This document shows positions 49,649 to 59,786 of a stretch of 63,751 bases of DNA, piece by piece. The DNA lies in the NCBI GenBank assembly GCA_947494095.1, contig CANLTI010000025.1, positions 1 through 63,751 on the forward strand. The letters are read 5' to 3'. The position numbers and the translations under genes are program-made. The first letter of the stretch is position 1; each line of letters opens with the position of its first letter. Below the pieces are notes generated by a model. It ran no database searches and was not told the DNA's origin. It was given only the letters and a program-made list of their open reading frames with translations. The stretch is from an uncultured Pseudomonadales bacterium. Lineage in GTDB: Bacteria; Pseudomonadota; Gammaproteobacteria; Pseudomonadales; Cellvibrionaceae.

Positions 49649-51199
49649 ATGACTGACTTAACAAACAGGGTTATTCGTTATTCGCTGATAGCCGCTTTTG
49701 GTGGTTTCGTATTTGGTATTGACGCGGCCAATATTTCTGGCGGTGTACGCTATATACAATCGTTGTTTGAATTGAGTGCGACGCAAATTGGCTTGGTGGT
49801 GAGCTGTGCTATTGCTGGGGTTATTTTCTCATTGCTATTTGCCGGCACCTTGGCAGAGACATATGGCCGTAAAAAAGTACTCTTGGGTATTGCCACCGCC
49901 TATTTGTTGTCATCATTGATTTCGGCGCTGGCTCCCAGTTTTGAAATGCTGGTGCTGGGGCGCTTTATTGGGGGTGTTGCTTTCGCATCCCTGACCATAT
50001 CGGCCATGTATATAGGTGAAATTGCACCCGCTGAAACTCGCGGTAAATTTGTATCAATCAATCAATTGTTAATCACTTTGGGGAGTTTGTTGGCCTTTAT
50101 CGTCAATTATTTTTTTGTAAAGTTAATTGGCAACTCCGATTGGGTGACAGAAGAGAATGTGTGGCGTTTCATGTTGGGGTTTGAAGTCGTGCCCAACATT
50201 ATTTGGATTAGTTTACTGCTTACCATTCCAGAGTCGCCACGCTGGCTTATTAAAAAATCGAGAGAAGTCGAGGCAGAGGCAGTTTTTGCACGCTTTGTTC
50301 CTCGCGCGCATATCGCTTCATTGGTTGCATCAATTAAAAATAGTTTGAGCAGTAATCAGCAAACTTCCACCTACCACCAACTTCGCGAGCTGTTCAGTAG
50401 AAAAATGTTCATGGTGCTATTGATCGCAATTTGCTATGCAATAGTGCAAGGCGGTACAGGTATGAATGCTGTGTTGTTTTATGCACCTACGGTGTTTGAA
50501 CAAGTAGGTATGAGCACCCAGAGTACTATGATGCAAACCATCGTGTTGGGTTCGGTCGCTGTAACTTTTACGTTAGTGTCCATAGTGTTTGTCGACAAGC
50601 TTGGTCGCCGTGCGTTAACTCTAGCTGGACTTTCGCTGGTGGTGGTTGCCCATCTTTCTTCTTGGTATGGTTTTAAAACGGCTACTTACAAAATTGATGC
50701 TGCAGCTATTGTTAAAATGCAGGAGCAGAATATTGATGTTGACAAGGTCGAAGGTTTTTTAGATAAGACCTATGTGAATGATGTTGCGTTAAAAGCTGAT
50801 CTTTCCAGTGTCTACAGCAAAAAAGAATTGCCGCTGGTGACTGGTCCTATTATTAATGCAACCATCAGCATAGATGCGGTGTTTGTATTGACGGGGATTT
50901 TCTTGTTCTTAGCTGCTTTTAACATGTCTATTGGTCCTATTATGTGGGTTATATTTTCTGAAATATTTCCCAATCGAGTGCGAAGTATCGCATTGCCATT
51001 TGCTGCTCTTATTCAAAGTGTTTCAGCTGTAACAATTCAGCAGTTTTTTCCTTGGCAGTTAGAAAATGTTGGTTCGGCTAATACATTTTTAACCTATGCA
51101 GTGGTGGGGTTTGTGGGATTATTGATTATGATGAAAATATTACCGGAAACTAAAAATAAATCCATTGAAGATATAGAAAATAAGTTGGTGGCTCGTTAG
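49649..51199 (+). CDS. Sugar porter family MFS permease
   Basis: Twelve-helix sugar/H+ symporter of the SP family, 516 aa. Signatures: GFVFGIDAANISGG in TM1, ETYGRKKVLLG after TM2, PESPRWL after TM6, QGGTGMNAVLFYAP in TM7 and PETKNKSIEDIE at the end. A loop of about 70 residues between TM9 and TM10 is longer than in XylE/GalP. It probably brings a galactan-derived mono- or disaccharide into the cytoplasm, where GH127 acts. Likely co-transcribed with the GH127 gene 90 bases downstream. Confidence 0.92.
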   Translation: MTDLTNRVIRYSLIAAFGGFVFGIDAANISGGVRYIQSLFELSATQIGLVVSCAIAGVIFSLLFAGTLAETYGRKKVLLGIATAYLLSSLISALAPSFEMLVLGRFIGGVAFASLTISAMYIGEIAPAETRGKFVSINQLLITLGSLLAFIVNYFFVKLIGNSDWVTEENVWRFMLGFEVVPNIIWISLLLTIPESPRWLIKKSREVEAEAVFARFVPRAHIASLVASIKNSLSSNQQTSTYHQLRELFSRKMFMVLLIAICYAIVQGGTGMNAVLFYAPTVFEQVGMSTQSTMMQTIVLGSVAVTFTLVSIVFVDKLGRRALTLAGLSLVVVAHLSSWYGFKTATYKIDAAAIVKMQEQNIDVDKVEGFLDKTYVNDVALKADLSSVYSKKELPLVTGPIINATISIDAVFVLTGIFLFLAAFNMSIGPIMWVIFSEIFPNRVRSIALPFAALIQSVSAVTIQQFFPWQLENVGSANTFLTYAVVGFVGLLIMMKILPETKNKSIEDIENKLVAR

Positions 51200-51288
51200 G
51201 TTAAAATTTTTATTTGATGTGAAGGTTTTATCAGATCTGTTATTGCTAAAAATCTAAAAAATATTTAAGTGTTTAATATGAGGTTTAT

Positions 51289-53292
51289 ATGTCGAATAGA
51301 ACGACTCCCAAGAAGACAGAGATAGATACGTCGAAAAGCCCTCACGTAACTCTTCGCTCAATAAGTATGGGTGACTGCCATTGGACTGAAGGTTTCTGGG
51401 CGGAGAAAACGAAACTCTGTGAGGAGCAAATGGTGCCGTATATGGGCGAGCTTCTAAAAGGAGATATTGGACATGGCCTGAATAACCTTAAAATCGCCGC
51501 TGGTCTAAAGAGTGGAGAGTTTCAAGGTGAATATTGGCATGATGCGGACTTTTATAAATGGATGGAGTCGGCTTGTTATATTTATGGGCGAAATGGCGAT
51601 GAAAAGATTATCCAGGAATTGGATGAGATTATTGAAGTCATTGCCAGTGCGCAGGAGCCTGATGGTTATCTGCATGCTTACATCCAAATTAACGATATCG
51701 CGCATTTCTCGAATCGTAAATATCATGAAATGTATAATTGTGGGCATCTTTATACGGCGGCATGCGTACATCATCGCATGACAGGCAAAAATAATTTTCT
51801 TGAAGTTGCGCTTAAAAATGCCGACTTACTTGTAAAGACTTTTGGCCCAAATCCTTTGCATTTGCGTCGATTTGGTTTTAATCAGACTCAGATTATGGGG
51901 CTTGTGGAGCTTTATCGTACAGTTGGGACTAGGTCTTACCTCGAGCTTGCGGAACAATTTATTAATAACCGTGGTGAGTCAGAGATGGTCCATGATTCAA
52001 CCACGATCGGTTATCCCATTGGCGACATGGTTCAGGAGCGTGTCCCGTTGCGTGAAGAAACAGAGGCCGCTGGACACGCAGTGTTAGCGCTTTATTATTA
52101 CTCTGGTGCAGCAGACGTATATGCTGAAACGGGTGAAAAAGCACTCATAGATGCATTGGATCGGCTTTGGGAGAATGTTACTCAAAAGAAAATGTACGTT
52201 ACGGGTGCCATTGGTCAGACGCACTATGGAGCGTCGCCGCGCCGGGATATGATCGAAGAAGGTTTTATTGATGAATACATGATGCCGAATATGACGGCAT
52301 ACAATGAAACCTGCGCGAATATTTGTAATGCAATGTTTAGTCACCGTATGCTGGGTATCAAGGGAGAATCTAAGTACGCGGATATCATGGAGCTTGTGTT
52401 GCACAACAGCATGCTTTCAGGCATCAGTGTTTGTGGTAAGAAATATTATTATGCGAATCCGTTGCGTAAGATTAATGGGGCGCGTGATTACTCAAAAATG
52501 AATACTGAGTCACCAGATCGCGAGCCTTATCTCTACTGCTTCTGTTGTCCCCCCAACTTGGTAAGAACTGTCGCCAAGTCTTCGCTGTGGGCTTACAGTC
52601 TTGCCGAAAACGGTATTGCGGTAAATCTCTATGGCGGAAATAAGCTTTCAACGCAGATGCTTGATGGATCTGAGCTTGCGCTTACTCAGGAGACTCAGTA
52701 CCCATGGGAAGGTTTGGTTAGAATCCGAATTGATGCGTGTAAAAAAGATGTGTTTGAAATTATGTTGCGGATCCCTATGTGGTCTAAACAAAACAGCCTT
52801 AAGATTAATGGGGAGGATGCTGGTATTAATCTTGTGCCAGGTGAATTTGTTACAATCTCGCGAGCCTGGGTTGCAGGTGATGTGATTGAGTTGGATATGC
52901 CAATGGATATTAAACTTATTGAGGGGCATCATCGTATTGAGGAGGTTCGTAATCAAGTTGCTATTAAGCGCGGACCTATTGTCTATTGTGTTGAGTCACC
53001 TGATTTACCAAAAGCAGTTGCTATCACTGATGTTTATCTTGCCAGTAATGCCGAGCTGACGCTACAAAAACGACCAGGCTTTCTGGGGGGTACTACAACT
53101 ATTCATGGGAATATTTATATCCGTGAAGATCTTAGGTCGGGCATGTACTGTGATGTATCGGGCCCGAACTTCACTGAGCATAAGATTCAATTTGTTCCGT
53201 ATTACGCTTGGAGTAATCGTGGTGAGGCTGAGATGACCGTATTTTTCCCGGTGATATGGCAGGGCGGTCAACTTAACAGCGCTTCGACTTAA
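51289..53292 (+). CDS. GH127 glycosidase, candidate exo-3,6-anhydro-D-galactosidase
   Basis: A 667-aa GH127 protein without signal peptide, so cytoplasmic. The zinc-thiolate site of the family is complete: Glu340 and Cys342 in NETCANIC, Cys419-Cys420 in CFCCPPN, and Glu324 in MIEEGF as general acid. These match Glu338, Cys340, Cys417, Cys418 and Glu322 of the Bifidobacterium beta-L-arabinofuranosidase HypBA1 with a constant offset of two. Members of GH127 and GH129 from carrageenan loci remove 3,6-anhydro-D-galactose from neocarrageenan oligosaccharides. The locus context favours that activity; arabinofuranosidase remains possible. Confidence 0.85.
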   Translation: MSNRTTPKKTEIDTSKSPHVTLRSISMGDCHWTEGFWAEKTKLCEEQMVPYMGELLKGDIGHGLNNLKIAAGLKSGEFQGEYWHDADFYKWMESACYIYGRNGDEKIIQELDEIIEVIASAQEPDGYLHAYIQINDIAHFSNRKYHEMYNCGHLYTAACVHHRMTGKNNFLEVALKNADLLVKTFGPNPLHLRRFGFNQTQIMGLVELYRTVGTRSYLELAEQFINNRGESEMVHDSTTIGYPIGDMVQERVPLREETEAAGHAVLALYYYSGAADVYAETGEKALIDALDRLWENVTQKKMYVTGAIGQTHYGASPRRDMIEEGFIDEYMMPNMTAYNETCANICNAMFSHRMLGIKGESKYADIMELVLHNSMLSGISVCGKKYYYANPLRKINGARDYSKMNTESPDREPYLYCFCCPPNLVRTVAKSSLWAYSLAENGIAVNLYGGNKLSTQMLDGSELALTQETQYPWEGLVRIRIDACKKDVFEIMLRIPMWSKQNSLKINGEDAGINLVPGEFVTISRAWVAGDVIELDMPMDIKLIEGHHRIEEVRNQVAIKRGPIVYCVESPDLPKAVAITDVYLASNAELTLQKRPGFLGGTTTIHGNIYIREDLRSGMYCDVSGPNFTEHKIQFVPYYAWSNRGEAEMTVFFPVIWQGGQLNSAST

Positions 53293-53436
53293 TCTGATCA
53301 TTACATGATTATATTTTGCTGTCTTGGATTTATGAGGAGCCACTAAAAAGCAATTGGTTGACGTTGCGCATCGCCAAAAATATTTTTAAAGTAAGTGGTT
53401 TTTTATCTCTTAAATCTGATGCGAGTTTGACTAATT

Positions 53437-53451
53437 GAATATACTATGTTT
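53437..53451. promoter_or_regulatory. Degenerate GntR-type operator at the gntR start
   Basis: GAATAT-ACT-ATGTTT: the right arm is perfect, the left arm matches 4 of 6. It ends 11 bases before the regulator start codon, a position suited to autorepression. Confidence 0.45.
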
Positions 53452-53462
53452 ATATATGTTCC

Positions 53463-54194
53463 ATGAGCGAACTAATTTTTTATGATCTTAAGCACGTGGC
53501 TTCTATGTCTCCCAGTCTATCTGTACAGGTAGCGAGAGAAATGGGGCGTCGTATTGTTTCTGGTGCCTATCAGGTAGGCACTTTAATTGATGACGAAAAT
53601 GCATTGGCTGAGCGTTTTCAGGTGAGTCGCGTTGTTATTCGTGATGCGGTAAAGATCCTAGTTGGAAAAGGGTTGCTGGATGTGCGTCGAGGTATCGGGA
53701 CGCGTGTTAGGCCCCGAAGCCAGTGGGTTTTATTGGATGATGACGTTTTAGCTTGGCACTTGTCAACGCCGCCAAACTCAGAATTTTTAAAGCAATTGAT
53801 GGATATGCGTGTGGCGCTGGAGCCTAAAGCAGCGCGTTGGGCTGCTGAGCGCGGGACAGAAGAGGATCTTGCTGTAATAGCTGATTGTGTACAGCAAATG
53901 CGGAATGCTGTCAGTTCGGTTGATCGATTTGTCATTGCAGATGCGCGCTTCCATCAGGCGGTTCTTAAGGCAGCTCATAATGAGTTTTTGAGTGCTATGG
54001 AGGGTGTTATTTACTCTGCCTTGTTAATGAGCATTCATGTATCTAATCAAACGCCTCTTGATAATGAAAGTTCGGTACCATTTCATAATGAGGTGTGTAA
54101 AGCAATTGTTGCGCGTGACGCTGACTTGGCTGAACAATTAACTCGTACTTTGTTGAGTGATGCAAGCGAACGATTAGATTCTCGATTGGGTTAA
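53463..54194 (+). CDS. GntR/FadR-family transcriptional regulator of the galactan locus
   Basis: N-terminal winged helix (LAERFQVSRVVIRDAVKIL, then the wing GIGTRVRP) and a C-terminal FCD effector domain with metal-ligand candidates in DARFHQAV, SIHVSN and PFHNEV. 243 aa. FCD regulators usually sense carboxylic acids, so a sugar acid such as 2-keto-3-deoxygalactonate or anhydrogalactonate is a plausible inducer (inference). Five copies of one palindrome in the surrounding locus are the likely operators. The start at 53463 has no clear ribosome binding site; an ATG at 53505 is an alternative. Confidence 0.9.
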   Translation: MSELIFYDLKHVASMSPSLSVQVAREMGRRIVSGAYQVGTLIDDENALAERFQVSRVVIRDAVKILVGKGLLDVRRGIGTRVRPRSQWVLLDDDVLAWHLSTPPNSEFLKQLMDMRVALEPKAARWAAERGTEEDLAVIADCVQQMRNAVSSVDRFVIADARFHQAVLKAAHNEFLSAMEGVIYSALLMSIHVSNQTPLDNESSVPFHNEVCKAIVARDADLAEQLTRTLLSDASERLDSRLG

Positions 54195-54320
54195 TTCTAA
54201 GCAGTATTCTTGAGTTTTTGAAATCAGGATACTGTTGTCTCCGCTTGTTTCATCCATTACTTTGTATTCGTCTCCTCGCCTAATGGAATTTTCTTAAGGG
54301 TTTCTTTTTGTTTTTTTCAC

Positions 54321-54335
54321 AAACATCATATGTTT
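54321..54335. promoter_or_regulatory. GntR-type operator upstream of the sulfatase
   Basis: AAACAT-CAT-ATGTTT, identical to the site before dgoK, 70 bases before the sulfatase start. Confidence 0.8.
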
Positions 54336-54405
54336 CATTATATGCTAAGTATAGATCATCCGGTCTGGTTGTTACCGGGGCTTTTATGAATGAGAGGTTT
54401 TATTT

Positions 54406-55833
54406 ATGAGGATTTTAAGCGCAGTATTTTTTATGGTTGGGTGTATTTTTTCTGTCGGCGTCTTTGCGGAAAATACCCCCTCCAAGCCCAATATTGTTTT
54501 TATTATTTCTGATGATGCCGGCTATGCAGATTTTGGTTTTCAGGGTAGCCAGCTCATGAAAACGCCGAACTTGGATGGCCTTGCTGCAGAGGGGGTGCGG
54601 CTTACTCAAGGCTATGTGACTGACGCTACCTGCGGGCCTTCGCGCGCCGGTTTAATGACAGGTAAGTACCAGCAGCGCTTTGGTTATGAGGAGATCAATG
54701 TGCCAGGTTTTATGAGTCAAAACTCTGCGCTGGATGGCGATGACATGGGTTTGCCGTTAGAACAAAAGACTATGGCTAATTATTTAAAGGATTTGGGATA
54801 TAGCACAGGGGCTTTTGGGAAGTGGCACCTGGGTAATGCTGATCGTTTTCATCCTTTAAAGCGTGGATTCGATGAGTTTTACGGTTTTAGGGGTGGTCAT
54901 CGGAGTTTCTTCGAATACAAAAATCTAACTGAGCTGGAGAAGGACCCGATATTTTTGGATAAAAGAATTGAGCGGGGATTTGGTGATTATCAGGAGCCTA
55001 AGGGTTATGTGACTGATGTGTTGGGCGATGAGGCTGTCAGTTTCATTCAGCGCCATAAGGATCAGCCATTTTTTGTCTACCTCGCTTTTAATGCGGTGCA
55101 TACACCTATGGACGCGAAGGCTGAGGACTTGAGGCAGTTTCCGCTCCTTAGTGGTACCAAAAAAGAATTGGCTGCAATGACTTTGGCTATGGATAGAGCA
55201 GTAGGTAAGGTGCTGGTAAGTCTGACTGAATTGGGTTTGGCTGAAAACACCATAGTGGTATTCACTAATGATAATGGTGGCCCGTCTAATCACAATGCAT
55301 CTAATAATTTCCCGCTCAGTGGTACTAAGTCTAATTTTTTAGAAGGAGGTATTCGTGTTCCTTTTGTGGTGCGTTGGCCTGCGAAATTACCTAAAAACAC
55401 CGTTTATAATTATCCGGTCAGTACTTTTGACTTGTTGCCGAGTTTTTATGTGGCAGGGGGTGGGAAGGTGCAGTCCGCATTTGGCTGGGATGGGGTCGAT
55501 ATCATGCCTCATCTGTCGGGATTAAATAAGGCTCGTCCTCATCAAGAGCTTTTTTGGAAAAAAGAATCGCGTGCAGTTTACCGTGATGGGGACTGGAAGT
55601 TGATCCGTCATCCTGACCGTCCTGCGGAATTATATTTACTTAGTAAGGATGTTGGCGAGCAGCACAATTTAGCCAGCAAATATCCCCAGCGGCTCGAGAA
55701 AATGTATAAAAAGTTATTCGCGTGGGAGATGACTTTAGAGCGCCCACTCTGGCTGTTAAAGCGCAAGTATGAGCGGGAAGATGTGGATCGAATGGATGTC
55801 TATCGCCAGCCACCCGCAAATAACGAAATATAG
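54406..55833 (+). CDS. Secreted S1-family sulfatase (Cys type)
   Basis: Formylglycine-dependent sulfatase, 475 aa, with a signal peptide (about residues 1-21). The maturation motif CGPSR is at residues 76-80 in [19 protein letters not shown]. Metal-site Asp pair in [26 protein letters not shown] and a C-terminal GDWKLIRHP are present. It acts in the periplasm or outside, probably removing sulfate from galactan oligosaccharides. Maturation needs an FGE or anSME enzyme, not seen here. The S1 subfamily, and so the sulfate position, cannot be called by eye. Confidence 0.93.
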   Translation: MRILSAVFFMVGCIFSVGVFAENTPSKPNIVFIISDDAGYADFGFQGSQLMKTPNLDGLAAEGVRLTQGYVTDATCGPSRAGLMTGKYQQRFGYEEINVPGFMSQNSALDGDDMGLPLEQKTMANYLKDLGYSTGAFGKWHLGNADRFHPLKRGFDEFYGFRGGHRSFFEYKNLTELEKDPIFLDKRIERGFGDYQEPKGYVTDVLGDEAVSFIQRHKDQPFFVYLAFNAVHTPMDAKAEDLRQFPLLSGTKKELAAMTLAMDRAVGKVLVSLTELGLAENTIVVFTNDNGGPSNHNASNNFPLSGTKSNFLEGGIRVPFVVRWPAKLPKNTVYNYPVSTFDLLPSFYVAGGGKVQSAFGWDGVDIMPHLSGLNKARPHQELFWKKESRAVYRDGDWKLIRHPDRPAELYLLSKDVGEQHNLASKYPQRLEKMYKKLFAWEMTLERPLWLLKRKYEREDVDRMDVYRQPPANNEI

Positions 55834-55853
55834 CAATAATGGGTTGCTCAGTT

Positions 55854-55868
55854 AAACATCCTATGTTT
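55854..55868. promoter_or_regulatory. GntR-type operator upstream of the dehydrogenase
   Basis: AAACAT-CCT-ATGTTT; the symmetry extends 3 bases on each side (GTT before, AAC after), making this the most symmetric of the five sites. 78 bases before the ATG at 55947. Confidence 0.8.
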
Positions 55869-55946
55869 AACTAGGTATTACTAAGTGCTGGGGTGAAATA
55901 CAATAGGTGTAGTCACTCGAGTGTTGTTGCGAATAGAGGTCTGGGT

Positions 55947-57377
55947 ATGTTTTCAAAAAAAATGTATGTCGATGGAAAGCTGGTTGTCGGAAATCTGACT
56001 GCAAATATTATTAATCCGGCCAATAATTTGATAGCCGGTGATATCGCAGTAGCGGGTTTACAGCAAGCCGAGAGTGCGTTGCAGGCTGCTAAAGCTGCGC
56101 TTCCAATGTGGTCAACAACGCCTGTTGCTGAGCGCGTTGAGTGGATGGGGAAGTTGCTTGATGCAGTGATAATGAATGAAACGCATCTGCGCGAATGTAT
56201 TCATCTGGAAATGGGCAAGCCTTGGGAGGCTACTGGCGGTGATTACCAGTTGCTGGTAGATAGTTTGCGCTTTTATGCTGAAGAGATTCAACATATGGCT
56301 CCTGAAGAGTTTGTTGATCGTGAAGGCACTCATACTCATATTATTTCGCGCCAACCTGTTGGTGTTGTTGCTGCTTTTTTGGCATGGAATTTCCCTGTCC
56401 TGAATCTTGCTTATAAGTTGGGGCCTGCATTGGCTGCTGGTTGCCCAATTGTTATTAAGCCATCTATTAAAACTCCATTGTCTGCCTATGCAGTCGGGGA
56501 GTTATGTCACCAAATAGGATTACCTGCAGGCGTGGTAAACATTATCACTGGTAATGATTCCGAAGTGGGTAATGCAATTTCAGCTTCAACTATTCCGGCA
56601 ATGCTTACCTTGATTGGATCGACGCGTACAGGTTTGCATATTATGCGTACTGGGGCCACGTCAGTTAAGCGTTATTCAATGGAGTTAGGTGGAAATGCTC
56701 CTGTATTGGTATTTGCGGATGCTGATCTTGATTTGGCTGCCGATATTATTTGCTCTTTGAAATTCACTAACTCGGGTCAAATTTGCGTGGCTCCAAATCG
56801 CGTGTATGTTGATGAATCTGTTGCGGATGAATTTATCAAGAAAGTGGTTGAGCGTGCGAAAGCAGTTACGGTTGGTTTCAATAAAAATGCCGATATAAAA
56901 ATGGGCCCAGTTATTGATGAGGAATCATTAATCCGTATCGATAATTTAGTCAAAGATGCAGTATCAAAAGGGGCTACTTTGTTGACCGGTGGATGTAAGC
57001 CTGAAGGTTTAGAGGCCGGTGCATTTTATGCCCCCACAGTTTTGGTAAATGTTACTTCAAAGATGAATTTGTATTCCCAGGAAATTTTTGGTCCGGTTAT
57101 TAGTTTGATGACTTTCACCAATACAGAAGCTTTAGTAAGTGAAGCGAATAATACCGAGGCTGGGCTGACCGCATATATTTTTACTCGTGATTTGGCAAAA
57201 GCAGATCGCATTGCAAGTGAGTTGCAGTTTGGTGAAGTGCAGATAAACGGCGTTAAATACTCGATTGAGTTGCCACACTGTGGCATGAAGCAATCAGGTA
57301 TTGGCGTTGACTGTTCGAACTTGGCTTTAGATGACTTTCTTGTGACAAAGCGCATTTCTCGCGCTTTGAATGTTTAA
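55947..57377 (+). CDS. NAD(P)-dependent aldehyde dehydrogenase, candidate 3,6-anhydrogalactose dehydrogenase
   Basis: ALDH superfamily, 476 aa from the ATG at 55947 (GAGG upstream; an in-frame GTG lies at 55893). Catalytic Cys280 in SGQICVAPNR and Glu246 in MELGGNAP; cofactor motif LTLIGSTRTG. Its stop is 8 bases before the enolase-superfamily gene, so the two form one unit under the operator at 55854. In galactan degraders this pair oxidises 3,6-anhydrogalactose to the acid and then opens the ring to 2-keto-3-deoxygalactonate (DauA/DauB-type steps). Substrate assignment is from context. Confidence 0.85.
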   Translation: MFSKKMYVDGKLVVGNLTANIINPANNLIAGDIAVAGLQQAESALQAAKAALPMWSTTPVAERVEWMGKLLDAVIMNETHLRECIHLEMGKPWEATGGDYQLLVDSLRFYAEEIQHMAPEEFVDREGTHTHIISRQPVGVVAAFLAWNFPVLNLAYKLGPALAAGCPIVIKPSIKTPLSAYAVGELCHQIGLPAGVVNIITGNDSEVGNAISASTIPAMLTLIGSTRTGLHIMRTGATSVKRYSMELGGNAPVLVFADADLDLAADIICSLKFTNSGQICVAPNRVYVDESVADEFIKKVVERAKAVTVGFNKNADIKMGPVIDEESLIRIDNLVKDAVSKGATLLTGGCKPEGLEAGAFYAPTVLVNVTSKMNLYSQEIFGPVISLMTFTNTEALVSEANNTEAGLTAYIFTRDLAKADRIASELQFGEVQINGVKYSIELPHCGMKQSGIGVDCSNLALDDFLVTKRISRALNV

Positions 57378-57385
57378 GGTAAATT

Positions 57386-58546
57386 ATGAAAATCACAGAA
57401 ATCATTAGTCATGTTTTGCAATATGATCTTGAAGAAGAATTAGGCTATTCGCAGCAATATTATTTTAAACGCACTACTCATTTGGTTGAGGTGCGTACCG
57501 ATGTGGGCATTATTGGTTGGGGTGAATGTTTTGGTGGTGGCAATATCGCCTTTGCTAATAAAACTATTGTGGAGCGTGTGATTCAACCGATGGTGATTGG
57601 TATGAATCCTCTGGATAGAGATGTAATTTGGCATAAAGTATATAACCTAATGCGTGATCATGGTCAAAAGGGTATGCCCATGCAATCGTTGTCGGGTGTA
57701 GATATAGCCCTTTGGGATATCGCCGGAAAGTTCTTTAATGTACCTATTTACCAACTGTTGGGTGGTGCCTTTCGCGAGCGTATTCCCGTATATGGATACG
57801 GCATGATGTTGCAGCGCGTACCTGATTTAGAAGAACGTTTTGAGCGCGAAAGTGCCGCTATTATCGAACAAGGCTTTAAAGCCATGAAGATGAAAGTTGG
57901 CTTGGGTGTTGAGAAAGATGTACGGCTAGTAGAGGCGGTACGCCGCTCTGCGGGTCCAGATATAAAAGTAATGGTGGACGCTAATCATGCATACACTACG
58001 CGTGAAGCTATTCCGCTTGGGCGTGAGTTGGAGCGCATGGGGATAACCTGGTTTGAAGAGCCTGTTGCACCAGAAGATTACCAGGGTTATCGAGAGTTAT
58101 GTGAACAATTGGATATTACTATTGCAGGCGGTGAAGCAGAGTTCACTCGTTATGGTTTTCGCGATTTAATTAAAAATCGTTGTGTGGATCTATTACAACC
58201 TGAAGTTTGTGCTTTGGGTGGTATTACCGAATACCAAAAAGTACTAGCAATGGCTACAGCGCACTTTGTGCCAGTTATTAATCATGTTTGGGGTTCAGCT
58301 GTTGCTGTTGCAACTAATATGCATCTGCTTGCAGCCTTGCCGGATTTTCCTGGTGCAGCTCACCCGGTGCAGCCTATGTTGGAATATGACACCACTCCTA
58401 ATTTGTTTCGCGAAGAATTATTGGTGGATTCTCTTGGTGTTTTAGATCAGGTGAAAAATAACCATGGTTCAGTGGCGATACCAAAGGGAGTGGGATTAGG
58501 TATTGAAGTCGATTTAGATTTTGTTGATAAATTTTCTGTTTCGTAA
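57386..58546 (+). CDS. Enolase-superfamily enzyme, candidate 3,6-anhydro-D-galactonate cycloisomerase
   Basis: Mandelate racemase/muconate lactonising enzyme fold, 386 aa. KxK bases Lys168 and Lys170 (AMKMKVG), metal ligands Asp198 (VDANHAY), Glu224 (WFEEPV) and Glu250 (GGEAEF), and His300 (INHVWGS). It could be the cycloisomerase that turns 3,6-anhydrogalactonate into 2-keto-3-deoxygalactonate, or a galactonate dehydratase (DgoD type); both yield the DgoK substrate. Coupling to an ALDH favours the cycloisomerase. Confidence 0.85.
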   Translation: MKITEIISHVLQYDLEEELGYSQQYYFKRTTHLVEVRTDVGIIGWGECFGGGNIAFANKTIVERVIQPMVIGMNPLDRDVIWHKVYNLMRDHGQKGMPMQSLSGVDIALWDIAGKFFNVPIYQLLGGAFRERIPVYGYGMMLQRVPDLEERFERESAAIIEQGFKAMKMKVGLGVEKDVRLVEAVRRSAGPDIKVMVDANHAYTTREAIPLGRELERMGITWFEEPVAPEDYQGYRELCEQLDITIAGGEAEFTRYGFRDLIKNRCVDLLQPEVCALGGITEYQKVLAMATAHFVPVINHVWGSAVAVATNMHLLAALPDFPGAAHPVQPMLEYDTTPNLFREELLVDSLGVLDQVKNNHGSVAIPKGVGLGIEVDLDFVDKFSVS

Positions 58547-58588
58547 TTTCATTGTGTTGTTTTTTGTCGGTGCTGTATCGATAGGTTT

Positions 58589-58612
58589 GCCGCGTTTTAC
58601 ACGGCTTTTTTT
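58589..58612 (+). terminator. Terminator after the dehydrogenase-cycloisomerase unit
   Basis: GCCGCG-tttta-CACGGC followed by seven T; one mismatch in the stem. It separates this unit from galT. Confidence 0.65.
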
Positions 58613-58721
58613 AATTTATAAATTCCGTGTACAAAGTTAAAGATCATTACTCTGGTTGAAGTTCTAAGTATTTTCTCAGGTCTCCATCAGAATGTAATTG
58701 ATTATATTTGGATGAGGGTAT

Positions 58722-59774
58722 ATGAAACCAGAATTTGTATTAAGCGATCACCCGCATCGTCGATTTAATCCGTTGACAGGCGATTGGGTATTGGTCTCGC
58801 CCCATAGAGCCAAACGACCCTGGCAGGGTCAAATTGAAGAGCTGGCGGCGGACGATAAGCCTGCCTATGATCCATCCTGTTATTTATGCCCGGGCAACAC
58901 CCGCATTAATGGCACAGTGAATGACAGTTATGTAGGGGCTTATGTTTTCACCAATGACTTTGCGGCGCTGGAGCCGGAAGACAGGGATTACCAAAGCAGT
59001 AGTGATTTGTTTTGTGCCGAGAGTGAGCGCGGTACTAGCCGTGTTATTTGTTATTCAGAAAGCCACAATAAAACACTTCCGGAAATGTCACAGACGTCGG
59101 TGACAAAACTGATTGATACTTGGTGTGATTTGTACCGCGAATTGGGTGAAGATCATTCCTGGGTGCAGATTTTTGAAAATAAAGGCGCTATCAATGGCTG
59201 CTCTAATCCTCACCCTCATGGCCAAGTGTGGGCAACGGGTTCTGTGCCGACGTTACCGCAACGGGAAGATGAAAAGCAATTAGCCTATCAACACAAGCAT
59301 CAACGCCCTTTACTGCTGGATTATGCACAACAAGAATTAGCCTTTAAAGAGCGTATTGTGGTGCAAAATCAGGATTGGTTAGTGGTAGTGCCTTATTGGG
59401 CTAGCTGGCCATTTGAAACGTTGCTCTTACCTCTTCGCCATGTGCCCGATATGTTGAGTTTGTCTTCATCGGAGCGTGAATCACTGGCCGATATTTTGAT
59501 TCAATTAACGATCCGTTACGACAATCTATTTAAGACTTCCTTTCCCTACAGCATGGGGTGGCATTGCGCACCTTTTACCGCAGAAGATCATAGTCATTGG
59601 CAGTTGCACGCACATTTTTATCCTCCTTTATTACGCTCGGCATCCATCAAAAAATTCATGGTGGGTTACGAAATGCTGGGTGAAGTTCAGCGAGATATTA
59701 CACCTGAGCAAGCGGCGCAATATCTGCGCGATCAACCCGCTACTCATTATAAAAATGCTGCATCCGCAGGTTAA
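58722..59774 (+). CDS. galT: Galactose-1-phosphate uridylyltransferase
   Basis: Leloir enzyme exchanging UMP between UDP-glucose and galactose 1-phosphate. 350 aa. The active-site HPH is at residues 164-166 in [12 protein letters not shown]; zinc-site pattern YLCPGN and the later [13 protein letters not shown] are present. Forms an operon with galK (6-base gap). No operator copy was seen upstream. It handles the galactose half of the galactan. No galE or galM in the window. Confidence 0.95.
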   Translation: MKPEFVLSDHPHRRFNPLTGDWVLVSPHRAKRPWQGQIEELAADDKPAYDPSCYLCPGNTRINGTVNDSYVGAYVFTNDFAALEPEDRDYQSSSDLFCAESERGTSRVICYSESHNKTLPEMSQTSVTKLIDTWCDLYRELGEDHSWVQIFENKGAINGCSNPHPHGQVWATGSVPTLPQREDEKQLAYQHKHQRPLLLDYAQQELAFKERIVVQNQDWLVVVPYWASWPFETLLLPLRHVPDMLSLSSSERESLADILIQLTIRYDNLFKTSFPYSMGWHCAPFTAEDHSHWQLHAHFYPPLLRSASIKKFMVGYEMLGEVQRDITPEQAAQYLRDQPATHYKNAASAG

Positions 59775-59786
59775 GGGTATTTGGTC

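Noticed and set aside
57386..58546. Reading the locus as a plain De Ley-Doudoroff galactonate pathway with DgoD
   Set aside because: Possible, since DgoK, DgoA and a lactonase-like protein are present. But an ALDH coupled to the enolase-superfamily gene, the GH127, the sulfatase and the Leloir genes together fit anhydrogalactose better. Kept as an alternative in the entry.
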